A stretch of 64,000 nucleotides of DNA from Thuidium tamariscinum (Eukaryota > Streptophyta > Bryopsida > Hypnales > Thuidiaceae), in contig OX344750.2 of NCBI GenBank assembly GCA_947034885.2, forward strand, positions 33,466,821-33,530,820. The letters are read 5' to 3'. Shown here in pieces: positions 37,216 to 49,077 of the stretch; within the stretch, counting starts at the first letter, position 1, and each line of letters begins with the position of its first letter. The notes beneath the pieces are model-generated. The model was given only the letters and a program-made list of their open reading frames with translations. It searched no databases and was not told the origin of the DNA. The position numbers were made by a program, and so were the translations under genes.

Positions 37216-38172
37216 TCTAATCATTGGATTTTGAATTATTCTTTGTAAGCTACTTCTTCAAAACAAAATGATCACCTACACTCAAGGACGGCATTGAGCA
37301 AAAGTCTTAAAAACCTTGTGAGTGCAACTTGGATAGGGGTCCATTAATTTGATAATGTATAAAACATGAATCATTTACTGAGACCTCGATTGAGACTAAT
37401 AGTTCCAAAATACCTCTCATATATCATTCAATTGAAGCTTATATATACTTTTAAATTTTAAAACCCCAATCAATGGGGTATTTTTGGGCTATATGTCAAC
37501 ATTTTGGTTGCACATTATATAATGAGATTTAGAGGGTGGGTGATAGAAAGGCTAGAATCTATAAGGTTGATCAAAATTTTGCTCAAAAAAGAAACACTAA
37601 TGCCAATGTTTATTGGGATATTGTAAAAGATTTGTATTAATATTATAGGATATGTTCTAAGGATACTAGGCGTACGGGGTGCTTGACTCCAAATATGTGG
37701 ATATAAGCATGTTTTTTTGTTTTGTTTTTTGTTTTGTTTTGTTGTCCTTTCAATTTCATCACCTTCCTTGGTTGTCTTTTAGGTGTGCCCCCCTGTTTTG
37801 TTTCTACTCCATTATGCCAATTATTTGGTTCTACATTTTTTTTCTAATACTTCAAATGTTGCTTTGTAGATGCATTAGAAATAACTTGTAGAATTTTTTA
37901 CACATTTTTTTAATTTGGCGTTCACTTGTTTTTATATTGTATTTGATGTTACATCTAATGTCATTTTAAACATAAAACTAAGTGAATTTATTATCCTAAA
38001 TCCTATTTTCATCAAATCAATCTTAGTTTATCCATATAGTACTCAAAATATGCATTCTATAATATTTAAGAGTCCCCTTTTGAATTCCAACAAGATCCTA
38101 CAAAAAGGTTTTTATTATATGAATGGAAACCATACTAAATTGCTAAATATTGTGATTTTAGGTGTAGTTATC
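37216..38172. other. AT-rich intergenic DNA
   Basis: A TTTTGTTTTG run lies near 37,712-37,745. ORFs at 37,679-37,891 and 37,915-38,265 are T-rich and hydrophobic by composition; I do not think they are genes. Confidence 0.4.
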
Positions 38173-39103
38173 TTAACCCCTAAAGGACCATGGCCATTTT
38201 TTAGCCAAAAACCACTCAAAACTGCCATTTTTGCTCCATTCATCCATGAAAACAAAAAAAAGTAAAATTTTAGAATCTAACCGTAGGATCTTGTACTTTA
38301 CTTATCTAAAATCATGTGGTGAAAATTTCATGAAGTTTGACTGCATAGATTAGAAGATATGAGTATTCAAAGTTGGAAAACAAGGTTTTTTTAAACTTTG
38401 ATATGCAACTTCATATGACTTTGTCCTCCATTTGTGGAAGTATTTTACACTACGGACCTTGAATTTAAATTTTTTTCTATTGAAGGATTGAGCTGAGACC
38501 TTAGGAAAAAAAATTCAAAAAAAGAAGACTTTTTTTTCATTCTTTAAAAAATTGTTAAATAGATGAAGGTCCAAGATTGAAAGAAAATTTAAATTGCAAA
38601 TATCTTATAGATGGGATTGAAACACAATAATCCCAATGGTGAGATTGTTTTAACAAACAAAACCAACCTTGTCCAAAATTTTTTTTGGAAAAATTGTGAA
38701 AATTGCATTCACAAATGAATCCTATAAGTTATTTTTTCAAGAAGATGCTTAGATTGCCCGAAAAATAAGATTGTTCATAACTTCCACATCACTAATCCAA
38801 ATGGAATGAATCAAAGCTTCACCCGTAGACAAAAATAAGATCTATAAAGGAAAAAAATTAATTTTTTAATTTTTTTAGTTTTTTTAGATTTTTTTTTCTG
38901 CCCAGCTACATGAAAATTATACTTAAAATGGCATAACTTTTGCTTTCGGTCACCAATTGAAAAAAAATTATATTTCCACAGAGCTAATCAGTTTTTCTAT
39001 CTTATGTAAAAATTTCAAGAAAATTCATTAAAAATTGAAGTCACAAGTACCTGCCCGAAATCCCAAAGTCCCCCGAGGGGACTCTTGGTCCTTTAGGGGT
39101 TAA
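38173..39103. mobile_element. Putative piggyBac-type non-autonomous element, 931 bp
   Basis: TTAA stands at 38,173-38,176 and 39,100-39,103. Both ends read inward as CCCCTAAAGGACCA, a perfect 14-bp inverted repeat. Diverged relatives lie at 7.5-8.6 kb, 34.5 kb and about 49.9-50.3 kb. No transposase is encoded. The best-preserved member of this family in the window. Confidence 0.6.
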
Positions 39104-39272
39104 GGATCTTACCATGAAAATACTCAAAATAGTCAACAAAAACATGTCACTTTACAAAAAACATTCAAAAATTAAAACTGCACCAAGGCAATGAGCTACT
39201 AGTTGGTGGTGGATCAATTTCATTTTAGGCTTAGACCCCAAAAAGAATCTCCTACCAATTGAGCACTTGCAC

Positions 39273-39515
39273 TCTCTACTTCATTGTAGATCCATTGTTG
39301 AGTATGGACCTAAATGAACTACTATCGCCAATCATTCAAGTTTCCCACTTTCCTCTAAAAGCAAATCCAAAACCAATGTATATATAAGCATTCTCATCAC
39401 ATAGGGAGGAGTTGATTCCATAAAAATTAATCACATACATCTTAAATGACAAGGCACCTTGAACTAATGATGTTTTGATGTTAAAACAAGTGATTAGTTG
39501 CTACCACACTATTCA
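39273..39515. repeat. Dispersed repeat, copy 1 (partner 63,484-63,725)
   Basis: About 240 bp match the end of the window in the same orientation, including GGACCTAAATGAACTACTAT and GATGTTTTGATGTTAAAACA. Both contain TATATAAGCAT, so a promoter-bearing repeat such as an LTR piece is possible. No ends were defined. Confidence 0.65.
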
Positions 39516-40985
39516 TTACTATCTCAAGGTTGAAAGGTCATCGTTTCAATGACAAGTTTGGTCAATATTGATGTGACATTGATTCAATGTTGGAGCAAAG
39601 TAACTTACAGTCAAAGTATTACTTTTATATTAATTAATCATATGTATAATTTAGTAGTATTACTTCAAGCTTATTTTGAGTAGCATTAGTTCAATACAAC
39701 TTTAGCATAGATGATGACATCATACAAAACTCTCAAATTGATTCAATTTACATTGGTTCAATACTACTTTTGAAAGGTTGATGCAATGTATACATACAAA
39801 AAATTCAAAATCCTAAAGCCAATGAATTTCATTAGGTTATATATGCTTGTCAACTTTTGAAGTTACATTACTCATCATCAAATTAGCAACACCAAGTCAC
39901 CAACAACAAACACACCATAATACAATCAACAAAAAGATTCAATGAAGGCAAAGTGCTTTAAAATTTCAATAGTTCCAATCAAAATAATCACATGATTTGT
40001 GTCATCCATTTCCAAGGTTGACTACATCAACCAATGCAAATAGTCCAAAGGTATACTCACTTTAAAATGAAAACACTTACTTCCCCAAAATTCATTTCTA
40101 ATTGTCTAGAATTTTTGAATTATAATCTCGATCCTAGCTATTTAGTACAGAAGGCTTAATGGCAATTATTTAAAAAAGAATCATTAGAACTCTCATATTC
40201 TACTATACAAAAAACATTTGTTGAGCCATTGTATTCACCTATTTGATTGGATTCACTGGTAAGTTCTAGTGACACCTACATAAAAGCCATAGTAGTCAAA
40301 ATTGATCAAATTACTAATCCCTAAGCACCCAACCCAATTCACCAAAATCCAAACCCTCCTATATTCATTCTAGGCAATCAAACTATCATTAAAAAAAAGA
40401 CTTACAAAAACTAACTATACTGATTGGTAATAGAGATAGTCTTAAAGCAACAAAGAAATGGACAAATAATTTGATTGTGCTGCGGCTTTGTTCAAATGAT
40501 GAGTGTCAACAAGGAGTAAGAAACTATGAAACTATGAATGCAATGCCAATATTACAATCCAAGTTACTTAGCAATTGTATCTTTTGCAAATTTGACAACT
40601 TTAATTTTACTTCAGTTGTCCCTACTATTGTAACAAAAGGTTAGCATGACAAGTGCCTGCAAAAGTTGTATGAAATTTACTTCATATTATGTAAGCAACC
40701 ATACAAATTTGAAGATAAAGAGGGTATTCCCAACCCGATTCCCAAATAACTTCAAAATTAATTTGGCTCTTTGATCACATTTGAGAGCATGTATAGTCTA
40801 CCCTGAGGAGAAGATAGGTAAAGAATAATTAGGTTCTAATAGTCCATCCTTGAAGCCATTATATTAAATACAAATGGTCACAATCCCTGTCACGACCCAA
40901 TGTCACAAAAATGGTCACATTTTGTTTAGTTTTGTTTGCTTTTTTGTCAAGTTGAGATCTCCCAAACTGTGTGTTCTTTGGTCGC
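39516..40985. other. AT-rich intergenic DNA
   Basis: No gene or structured element seen. Confidence 0.4.
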
Positions 40986-40989
40986 ATGC

Positions 40990-41220
40990 TTGGTATCATC
41001 AAAAAACTCTCAATGAGGTTAAGTGCATGGGCTTGGTTTTGTAGCATTCTAACACATGGTGTGATGGTTTTGTATTTTTGAATATTTTTGTTATAAAAAA
41101 TTAAAAAAATTACTTCTACTTTGATTTTGGTCACAATCATGATACCGTGGGAAAGCTCTTGCCAAGGAGGGGTGTATAGGCTTTGTCGTAGGGTCTAAAC
41201 TCCTGTTTTCAATTTAAAAC
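40990..41220. repeat. Diverged copy of the 43.7-44.2 kb repeat unit
   Basis: It shares ATTACTTCTACTTTGATTTT + GGT, then GGGAAAGCTCTTG and GGTGTATAGGCTTTG, with the array at 43,690-44,215. Confidence 0.5.
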
Positions 41221-42692
41221 CATATGCAATAAAGGGATATTCAATTGGGGGGTATTTATCCCAACCCAATTTTTTTCTCCCTCCTATTATTAGATAAAAA
41301 GCTACTAGTGCATATTTTTCTATGCCCTATTGTTTTTGTAAAATCTTAGAGGGCCTATTCTTAGGCATCCTATTTTTTTCTATATTTAAAAAATAAATAG
41401 TACTAAAAAGACTTGTAATATATTGCGAAAGCAAACATGCTAAAAGCAAAAGTCACTACTTGGAAATGTCTAATTCTCTTCGAGAATAAGCTATAGGAGT
41501 GGACCATTTCAAAAACTAGAAATGAATATACATCTTACCATTTTGAAACAATCAAAGACAAATGCATAAACTGTCCTATAGCATACAACCCAAGGTAGCG
41601 AGAATTTGAGAGAAGATGAATGTAGTGACATACATATACAAAAACAAATAGAAATTTTATATAAAAGTGTTTACAAACACAACAGCACAACTGCCTCTGG
41701 TCAAGTGCATTTCAAAACTAAAAACTTGTAGGTTCAAGTTCAAGAGTGTTTTAACACCATTTAGTCTTTTGTAAGGTGCTAATCTAATATGTGGTTTAGG
41801 ATAATTAATAGCCTCAAAATGTGTATATGTACCGCAACACAAGTTGCAATAGTGACAGATTTCAAGTAACTTGCAATCATTGAAATAAAAGAAGAGACCC
41901 AAAAAACTACCATTGCACTTTAGAGAGTACAATTAGGCTATTGAGGAGCAATCCAATGATGAAGGCTTAGGCGGATGCTACTAGGATGCTATCACTATAG
42001 GCACTCTTAGCCATCCCCTTCCAAAGTTGTACTTAGTCCACAAAGATCATTAGTTGAGAGTTTAGCAAAAGGAGCAATTTGCCATTTGTTGCTAGGAAGA
42101 GGGCACTGTAAATTCCAATTCTTCTTGAAAATACCATGAATTCAAAAAGTTAGTCTAAGACATCATGATGAATCAGTAGAATTAGCAATTTGTCCTCAAA
42201 TTTCGCCTATATTCTAAACCGTAGACAAAAATTGGAGAAGGATTCTAAAACCTGAGGCCCCAAGCCCCCCTTCTCACATCCTAGGTGCACCCTAAACCAA
42301 ATCAAAACCAAAAACTTGAAGGATGCATAAGGCATGCAGCATGTACAACAATTGAAAGCAAATGAAGGCAGGCATTGGATAGTATGTATCTTACCAAAAG
42401 TTGTATTACTAAATCATTACAAGATTGTTAAATTCCATGATTTCAATATAGAATTGAAGAGCATTGTAAAGCTAGAAGTTCAACCCTAAACCAGTAGTGA
42501 AAGCAATGAAGAATCTTGAATTAGTACGATGAACCAACATAGCTAGAAATAGATTTGACATAAATCCTAAGCCATGAGCACAAATTAGTGAACAATTCCA
42601 AAACCTTTGATCCCTATCTAGCTTTCTCACACCCTAAACATTGCATATATGAAATCAAAACCAAATCCCTAAAAGATGCTTTAAATCCATAA
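41221..42692. other. AT-rich intergenic DNA
   Basis: No gene or element with clear ends was seen. Confidence 0.4.
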
Positions 42693-42947
42693 ATGGTCAA
42701 TTTCGTTAAAATGGCGGTATTCCGAGTGCCATTTTTCCAAATTCCAGTGCCATTTTGCCATTTTGCAATATTCCATGTGCCACTTTGACAAATTTCAAGT
42801 GTCATTTTGACATTTTTGTGTACCATTTTGATGTAGAGGCATAGTGGTAGAAGAAAAAAATGTGCCATTTTAACAGAATATCATGCCATTTTAATGGAAT
42901 GTCATGCCATTTTAATGGACTATCGCCATTTTAACGAAATTGACCAT
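42693..42947. mobile_element. MITE with 24-bp perfect TIR, 255 bp
   Basis: ATGGTCAATTTCGTTAAAAT + GGCG at 42,693-42,716 is repeated inverted at 42,924-42,947. ATAA flanks both sides and may be a target duplication. Many short GCCATTTT phrases fill the interior. No coding capacity; superfamily unassigned. Confidence 0.7.
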
Positions 42948-43689
42948 ATAACATGCACAAGAACCCAATTTGAATCCTAAATTGAAAGCAAATCAAAGAC
43001 AAACATTGTAGATATGTAGCTTACTAAAAATAGAAAATTTTGCGCACCCTAAACCACAAAGCTCACAAGGACATCAGTGGTAGCTAGGTACAATCAAAAC
43101 ATCTTCAATTAACATTATTGCCATAATAAACCAGCAACCCAGCAAGAAATTTGGCTTAAACCCTAAACCTGAGATATGAATTACAAAAAATTACAAACCC
43201 CTATATGACTTAGGCATAGACTATAAGAAATAGTTGTACGTCTAGAAATTCAAAAGCCAACAATTGAAAATTTGCAATGCACGCTAAAAAATCGGTTGGG
43301 GACATCTTAAACCTTGAAAGCTCTTACTATAGAACTGCCAAGCCATTATGCCAATTCATTTCCCACCACCCTAAAGGATCCTAATTCAAATTTAGACAAC
43401 ATATTGAATTAACTTACATCTTGGTTACCAAAGCTATTAATTGTCAAACTAAACCTACTAAACACTTACAAGGGAATTAAAAATTTGGCATCCTTTTTTT
43501 TTTCTACTACTAAAAAAAATGAGGAATTTCTTCCCACCCTATTTTATATATAAGCCCAACTAAGACATATTATCAATGCTATTGTACATCTATAGAAAAT
43601 ATAAAATTTTCCTCCTATGAATTAAATTGACCCTTTTTTTTTAATCTCACACCACTTTCTATTGCATCGGGAGTTTATCCCCCAAGGAC
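42948..43689. other. AT-rich intergenic DNA
   Basis: No gene or structured repeat seen. Confidence 0.4.
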
Positions 43690-44215
43690 TTTGTTTTGTG
43701 GCATTCCCACTCACGGTAAGAAAGTTATTGAATTTCAAAGTTTTTATGCATTAAAAAGGTTTAGAATTAAAGGAAAAATTCATGGTTAAGGAAACTTTGT
43801 TTTGTGGCATTTGGACCTATGGTGAAAAAGATATTGAATTTCAAAAATTTTATTGATTAAAAAATTAGAAAATTACCTCTACTTTGATTTTGACTATGGC
43901 AATAGCACGAGATACACTAGTCTCTATATTGAGAAAGCCCTTAGCTAGGAGGTATGCATGAGTTTTGATGCGTAGTGTTCTAACCTACGGTTTGAAAGTT
44001 ATGGATTTTTGAGTTGCTTTTGGTTCTAAAAAACTAGAAAATTACTTCTACTTTGATTTTGGTTGCAATCTTGGTATTGTCGGAAAGCCCTTGGTGAAGA
44101 CGGGTGCAAAGACTTTGTTTCATGATGTTTGGACCTATGATGTGAGAATTTTGAATTTCAAAGTTTTTATGCATTCAAAAATGATTTCTATTTGATTTTG
44201 ACTGTGGGAACGGCA
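43690..44215. repeat. Degenerate tandem repeat
   Basis: TTTGTTTTGTGGCATT, TTGGACCTATG, TTGAATTTCAAAGTTTTTAT and TTCTACTTTGATTTTGGT recur, with starts near 43,690, 43,793, 43,960 and 44,110. Units are about 100-170 bp and diverged. A single related unit lies at 40,990-41,220. Confidence 0.6.
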
Positions 44216-45640
44216 CATGCCGCACTAATAATATTTTACAGAACATACCAAACCACCTCCAATCCTGAACCCTAAACTCCTGAACCCTCAAACATCCACT
44301 TCAGAGACCTGCTGATGAGATTCCAAAGAGTGTCAAGAAAAACCTCAAGTTGAGTATACGGAAGATTGAGATATACTACATCTCCATCGAACAATCTCAC
44401 CATTCTCAGTTGAATGTCAAAGCTACTCATGCGATGAACGCTAGCGTTCACCTTCAACCCTAACGCTACGACATTCCCGTTCTATGAATTCGACAATACG
44501 AAATCCATGCCAGCAATTCCACGAATCCAATTCTGATGCTCTCCACGATCCAGATTGGCTTAGACGGACAGATGTCGGAACTTTTAGGAAGATTTGATTA
44601 CCCCAGAACAAAATTGGAGTTACAGCTTACCATTTGAAACTCTGAGAATTTAACACCAAATCTACCCTAAACCCTAAAACCTAGTGCAACACTACTCTCC
44701 ATTCCATACTACCTTACCCCAATTCAAAAACTTCTCACAATTCTCCATTAGGCTGTGAAATTCACGACTGCACTAAATCCAAATACTTCCTCACATTATA
44801 CTGAGCTTACCAATCTTCTTAAAAAGTATTTCGAAATGAAAATGAGAGCTGCTAACAATAGAGTGGTTGCATACAATGATGAATAAATTTTCAGATGGAT
44901 TATAAGAACAACCCTAAATTTTAAACTTCCTAAATGACCTCATGAGATCCGGTATCTTCTTACTAATTAACGGTGCATGCTATACAGAAAATCCCAGTCA
45001 CACTGCTAGAGTCGCGAAAAGAATCAGTCACATTCCAAGTATCAAATTGAAGATGATCGCATTCTTCGGCAGTATTAGAGCCAAAAAAGAGAGTTAAGAG
45101 TAGACCTGCACTCCACCGTGTAACAATACCCAAGTCAGGGTACTAAGAAAATCTGGTAGCAAAGAGCTCTAAAACCACTCTAAAATTGTAAGTCAATCTC
45201 TTCTAGCTAGAATTGTAAGTGAAAGAAACTCTCATTTAAAAAAAATTAGAGAATGAATTATGAGAACCATATTTCCTTACTAAACCCTCTCCAAGCCAAG
45301 AGATTTATTTGCCTCAAAATGCTGTTTCGGAGTCGCAGCGCAACAATGTTGTGTCGGAGTCGCAGCAAGTACGCGAATCTTTTTCTGCCGCTCCCTCAAT
45401 GGAAAAGGCGAGAGAGATTTCGGGCGCCACTTTGACTAAAACGAGATGTCGAGAGGAGAAGGCGACCACTGATTCTGTATGTGGTCGGAATTAGAAAATT
45501 GAAATAGTGAAGAATTAAAAAGAAGTGGGCTGAAAATGAGGGAGATGCCCGAATCCATTGAAATAGGAGGGTCAGGAATTGAAGCGTGTTCGTTGACTGG
45601 GACAAATCTGTGACAGTTCTCTGACGTCATGCCCTCGTAG
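44216..45640 (-). other. GC-richer stretch, possible minus-strand leader or gene relic
   Basis: Less AT-rich and richer in CpG than its surroundings. On the minus strand a 61-codon ORF (44,272-44,457) follows a GTTAGGGTT motif, and 45,396-45,630 has two overlapping short ORFs. On the plus strand TTTCGGAGTCGCAGC-type phrases repeat near 45,325 and 45,350. I recognise no protein family. It may be a non-coding transcript or a lost gene that shared a divergent promoter with the dirigent gene. Confidence 0.25.
45622..45629. promoter_or_regulatory. TGACGTCA palindrome upstream of the dirigent gene
   Basis: TGACGTCA is a consensus site for plant bZIP factors (TGA/CRE-like). It lies 319 bp before the dirigent start codon and close to the proposed minus-strand leader. 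A single 8-bp site is only suggestive. Confidence 0.35.
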
Positions 45641-45947
45641 ACATGGTGGTTGTTTTCTCAAGCTTCCACTTCAAACTTACAAATGTCCCTTCTCACATGC
45701 TTCAGAACATTTTTCTAACCCAAAGACGCACAAACCCCGGCTACAGGGTCAGGAGCTCCCCCGCGCGAGTGGGCCCCAGCCTCCTCGATGACCTCATATA
45801 GATGAAAATGGACCTCTCACTCCATGCCATTTCCATTCTCGAGTCCAGCTCCACGAGCTGAACTCACCAACTCCCCCGGCGCTTGCTTCACAGCTTGCTA
45901 GAGAGGATACATTTTGATCGGATTCAATTCGCAGGCAGCAGGCAACT

Positions 45948-47084
45948 ATGGCCGCACGAGTTTTGGCGTTTTACACCTTGTGCATTCTCCTGTGCAGCCT
46001 GCACGGAGTTGTCACTGGTACGGTACCAAGACTTAATCTCCCTGGCAACTCCAGCATGAAATGAAATAACTGATCTCACGTTAATTAATGAATTGCTATC
46101 ATTTCATGCAAATGATCTATAGTTGGTTTGATTGATTAGCTCTTGCATTTGATTTCATGCTTCGATCGATTTGTGTTTTAGATCGCAATACAGAAGAATG
46201 CGCTTCATTATGTCAAATATCGAGTTCCACAGATCGCAGCAGAGCCCTGGAGATCGAACTTAGTGTCAAGTGTGCTTAGAGCTACGTACAGCAGCTCACC
46301 TTTCATACAGTCAATGAGTCCAATTCTCATTCTCTGGATCGATTTCAGGCCTATGACGTCGACGTATCGTATAGCGTACCCAAGTTTGTCCACTGTGCAA
46401 CTTGTGAAAACCAACAAAATTTCACGTAATTAACTTCATGCTGCAGGCAGGGCAGGCTGCAGGTCGGCGATTGTCAACTTCGTAAAACTGGGGTGGGGTG
46501 TTGGTGTTGTGTTTAATTCATGCATACAAATCTTGACTGCGTGAATTCCCTATTGAATGCATGTGCTTCCAGCCGCGACATCTGGCAAGGAACCCCTGCA
46601 CCTCACGTACTTCGCCCACGAGATTGTCCACGGGGCCAGCAAGACCCTCCTCCCCGCCGCAGGCACCGGCGAAGGCAACCTGAGGGACGCCGGGTGGGGC
46701 TCCTTCCTCGTCTTCGACAACGTCATGAAAGCCGGCAACTACACCGACAGCCGCGTCCTGGGTTCGATCACGGGAACCACAACAGTGACCAGCAAGGGCG
46801 GCACCACCGCGACCGGCCGAGGCTCCCAGATCAACCTGCAGCACATCTTCAAGGAAGGCTCCGAGTTCAGCGGCAGCAGCTTGATTGTGGTCGGGCACAT
46901 TCTGACGCCTGCTCCACTTGCACAGTTCGAGTGCATCGTTCTCGGAGGGACAGGTGCGTTGCGAGGGTACTCGGGGTACGGGATCCTGACTGCGGTGCCG
47001 GACGCGCCGGTGTCGTCGCTGTACACTGTGCTTGAGTGGAACATCTTCGTTACTCACAAGGATTACAAGCCGATTGAAACGTAA
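45948..47084 (+). CDS. Dirigent-family protein, secreted, two exons, 193 aa
   Basis: Exons 45948-46017 and 46573-47084 with a 555-bp GT-AG intron in phase 1 give a 193-residue protein. Residues 1-23 form a signal peptide (MAARVLAFYTLCILLCSLHG...), so the product should be secreted to the cell wall. The rest is one dirigent domain: LTYFAHEIVHG near residue 34 (HE where many members have HD), GSFLVFDN near 66, GRGSQINLQHIF, and CIVLGGTGALRGYSGYG near the end. NYT at residue 79 is a possible N-glycosylation site. Dirigent proteins steer stereoselective phenoxy-radical coupling in lignan and lignin-type pathways, or bind in the wall; which applies here cannot be told. Many seed-plant members have no intron, so an intron right after the signal peptide is notable. 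Coding GC is far above that of the flanks. Confidence 0.92.
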
Positions 47085-47510
47085 CTGGAAGCCTGCATTT
47101 TTTACCGGGAATTGAATTGAATTGAATTGAAGACGGAAGTGCTTCAATTCGACCTGGCCGGTTCCGATTTCTAGTTCCAGTTGGGCGGGCTTCCGAATTG
47201 TAGCAGTAGTACTGCGTGATCGATCGATCTCGATCAGTTGCAGGAATTGGTTTTGTTAAGAATAGGATTACGAAGAAGATAATTACACAGTAGTTGCACC
47301 TTCTGGGTGCGTAGCTTATCAGCGTCAGTGTGTACATTTTTGGAGGGATTTCATAAACTTTGGAACAAGCTCCTGAAGGTGCTTCCTGTTCTTGGAAAGG
47401 TTGATTTTGATTTTCAAACATTTCTTTCTTTAAATAAATCTTATTGCAAAAGCGGTTCATACATCAGTTTTTTTGTTTGCACTTTTGGTCTAGCTAGGGT
47501 CTAGGGTCAA
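47085..47510 (+). other. 3' flank of the dirigent gene
   Basis: A GAATT pentamer run (47,109-47,130) is followed by moderate-GC DNA, with AATAAA near 47,434 as a possible poly(A) signal. No other gene seen. Confidence 0.4.
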
Positions 47511-48707
47511 CGTGGAACGACATGTTACGTAGTGGAGGTAAATTGTAGCAACTTCTCCGTTCTTTCCCATTCCCACAGTTCCATGATCCAAGATTGGGCA
47601 AGAAATAATCTTGACTTATATTGTAAGAAAAAACATTCAATGAATGAAGTGCTTTCCTTGAATTCCCTCTTTTTTTTATTACATTTAAAAGTTGAACCAA
47701 ACTTGGGCAAGAATAACCTTGACTTCTATTGTAAAAAAATAAAATAAAATAATTCAAGTGCCTTTCTTTTTATTCCTTCTTTCCTATTCCAACAATGACT
47801 TGAACCAAACTAGGCAAAGAATAACCTCCACCTCTAATGGACAAATTTTTTTATTATTCAAAGTGTCTCTCTCAAATTTTTGGTGTTTAGTTAAGGATTG
47901 AAGTGGCAAGGTGCTTGGGAAGAAACAAGACATAGAAAGGTAGGCCCCCCCCCCCCCCAAAGAATGCATTCTTTCTTCAAATCCTTAGCAAATTGAGGTA
48001 GGTGAAGTATTTAATGTGGCCATTTGATCATATAGTTGTGGATTTAGTTTGTAGTAAAAAAATGGGTTGTCAATATTGAAGTGATCCCTCCATTTGAGGG
48101 AGAAGAAGAATCCTATGGCCCCAAGTTCATTTGAAAGGCTCAACAAGGTTTCCTCTCTATTGTTGTCTTAGCCGTAACGTCCTCGCCCTAATGTCCCCGT
48201 CAATTATATCCACTGCAACTTTCAAAGATTAAGATAATAAGATTGTGTGATTAACCCTTCATCCAACCATTCAAAAATTAAATTATAAATTCTCTTCAAT
48301 AATATAAATGCTATATGAGAAAAAACTGGGAAAGAAGTGCCCTTTGCCTCCATTGTATTATTTTTTAAGACATTCGTTCAAAAAAAAAAAATTCCTCAAG
48401 AAATAAAAACTCTACTTTAAGATTCTAAGAAATACAACAAAGTCACCTCCTCCTCCTTTTCAAATCCCTCCTTCATACATTTAATAACTAAATGAACAAC
48501 CCCTAAGGAAACCTAGTCCTTGCCCCAACATTTGCACCTAGTCAAAAGACGTTCCCACCTGGGTAGACAATGTTCCCGCCCGTTCCCGTCCGCACCCGCT
48601 CATTTGCATTCGCACCCTCCGTTACTGTCCCCGCCCCAACGTTCACGCCCTAGTTCCAAAGTGGAATGACATGTTACATAGTGGAGGTAAATCGTAGCAA
48701 CTTATCT
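47511..48707. repeat. 1.2-kb stretch bounded by about 50-bp direct repeats
   Basis: GTGGAACGACATGTTACGTA + GTGGAGGTAAATTGTAGCAA at 47,511-47,561 is repeated with a few changes at 48,658-48,707 (GTGGAATGACATGTTACATA...). Between them are a 109-bp tandem repeat and a C14 tract (47,945-47,958). The direct repeats could reflect an old duplication or element ends. Confidence 0.6.
47588..47860. repeat. Tandem repeat of about 109 bp, three diverged units
   Basis: GGGCAAGAAATAATCTTGAC (near 47,595), GGGCAAGAATAACCTTGACT (near 47,703) and AGGCAAAGAATAACCTCCAC (near 47,811) start successive units. Confidence 0.65.
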
Positions 48708-48800
48708 TTGCCTTTGTAAATTTCCACGGCCTAGAAAATTAAAGCCGCCAGGACCGTCCGTCTGTCCCATCCGATCACCTCCGCCCGTCCAATATAACAA
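48540..48800. repeat. CpG-rich CCCGTCC-type low-complexity patch
   Basis: GTTCCCGCCC, GTCCGCACCC, ACCGTCCGTC and GCCCGTCC phrases cluster in AT-rich DNA. The wording resembles the GC-rich hAT element at 32.9-33.8 kb, but no terminal repeats were found. Confidence 0.4.
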
Positions 48801-49077
48801 CCTTGTTTGAATTCTCAAAAATCTTTTTTTTTCACCTTGTAGAAAATAGGGCAATTGTACTTAAAGGGCAAAATCCATATGAAAAGTGGTCCAAAATGGT
48901 TGTACCTCTTTAGATTCAATATTGAAGCCAAGTAGGGTACTTGCCTAAAAAATTTCAAATTGTTAAGAATTAAGAATAGTACAGCATATCTGCATATAGG
49001 AAAAAAATAGAAGGTAAAAAGAAGAAGCAAATGAGTCAAAATACAAAATTGTTAATAATTTATTTATAAAATTGAAA
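48801..49077. other. AT-rich spacer
   Basis: No gene or element seen. Confidence 0.4.

Noticed and set aside
37679-38265. Hydrophobic ORFs of 70 and 116 codons
   Set aside because: Phe/Leu/Ile content follows from T-rich DNA. The second runs into the TTAA element at 38,173.
46518-47147. 209-codon minus ORF and 171-codon plus ORF across the dirigent exon
   Set aside because: They are shadow frames of the GC-rich dirigent coding exon.
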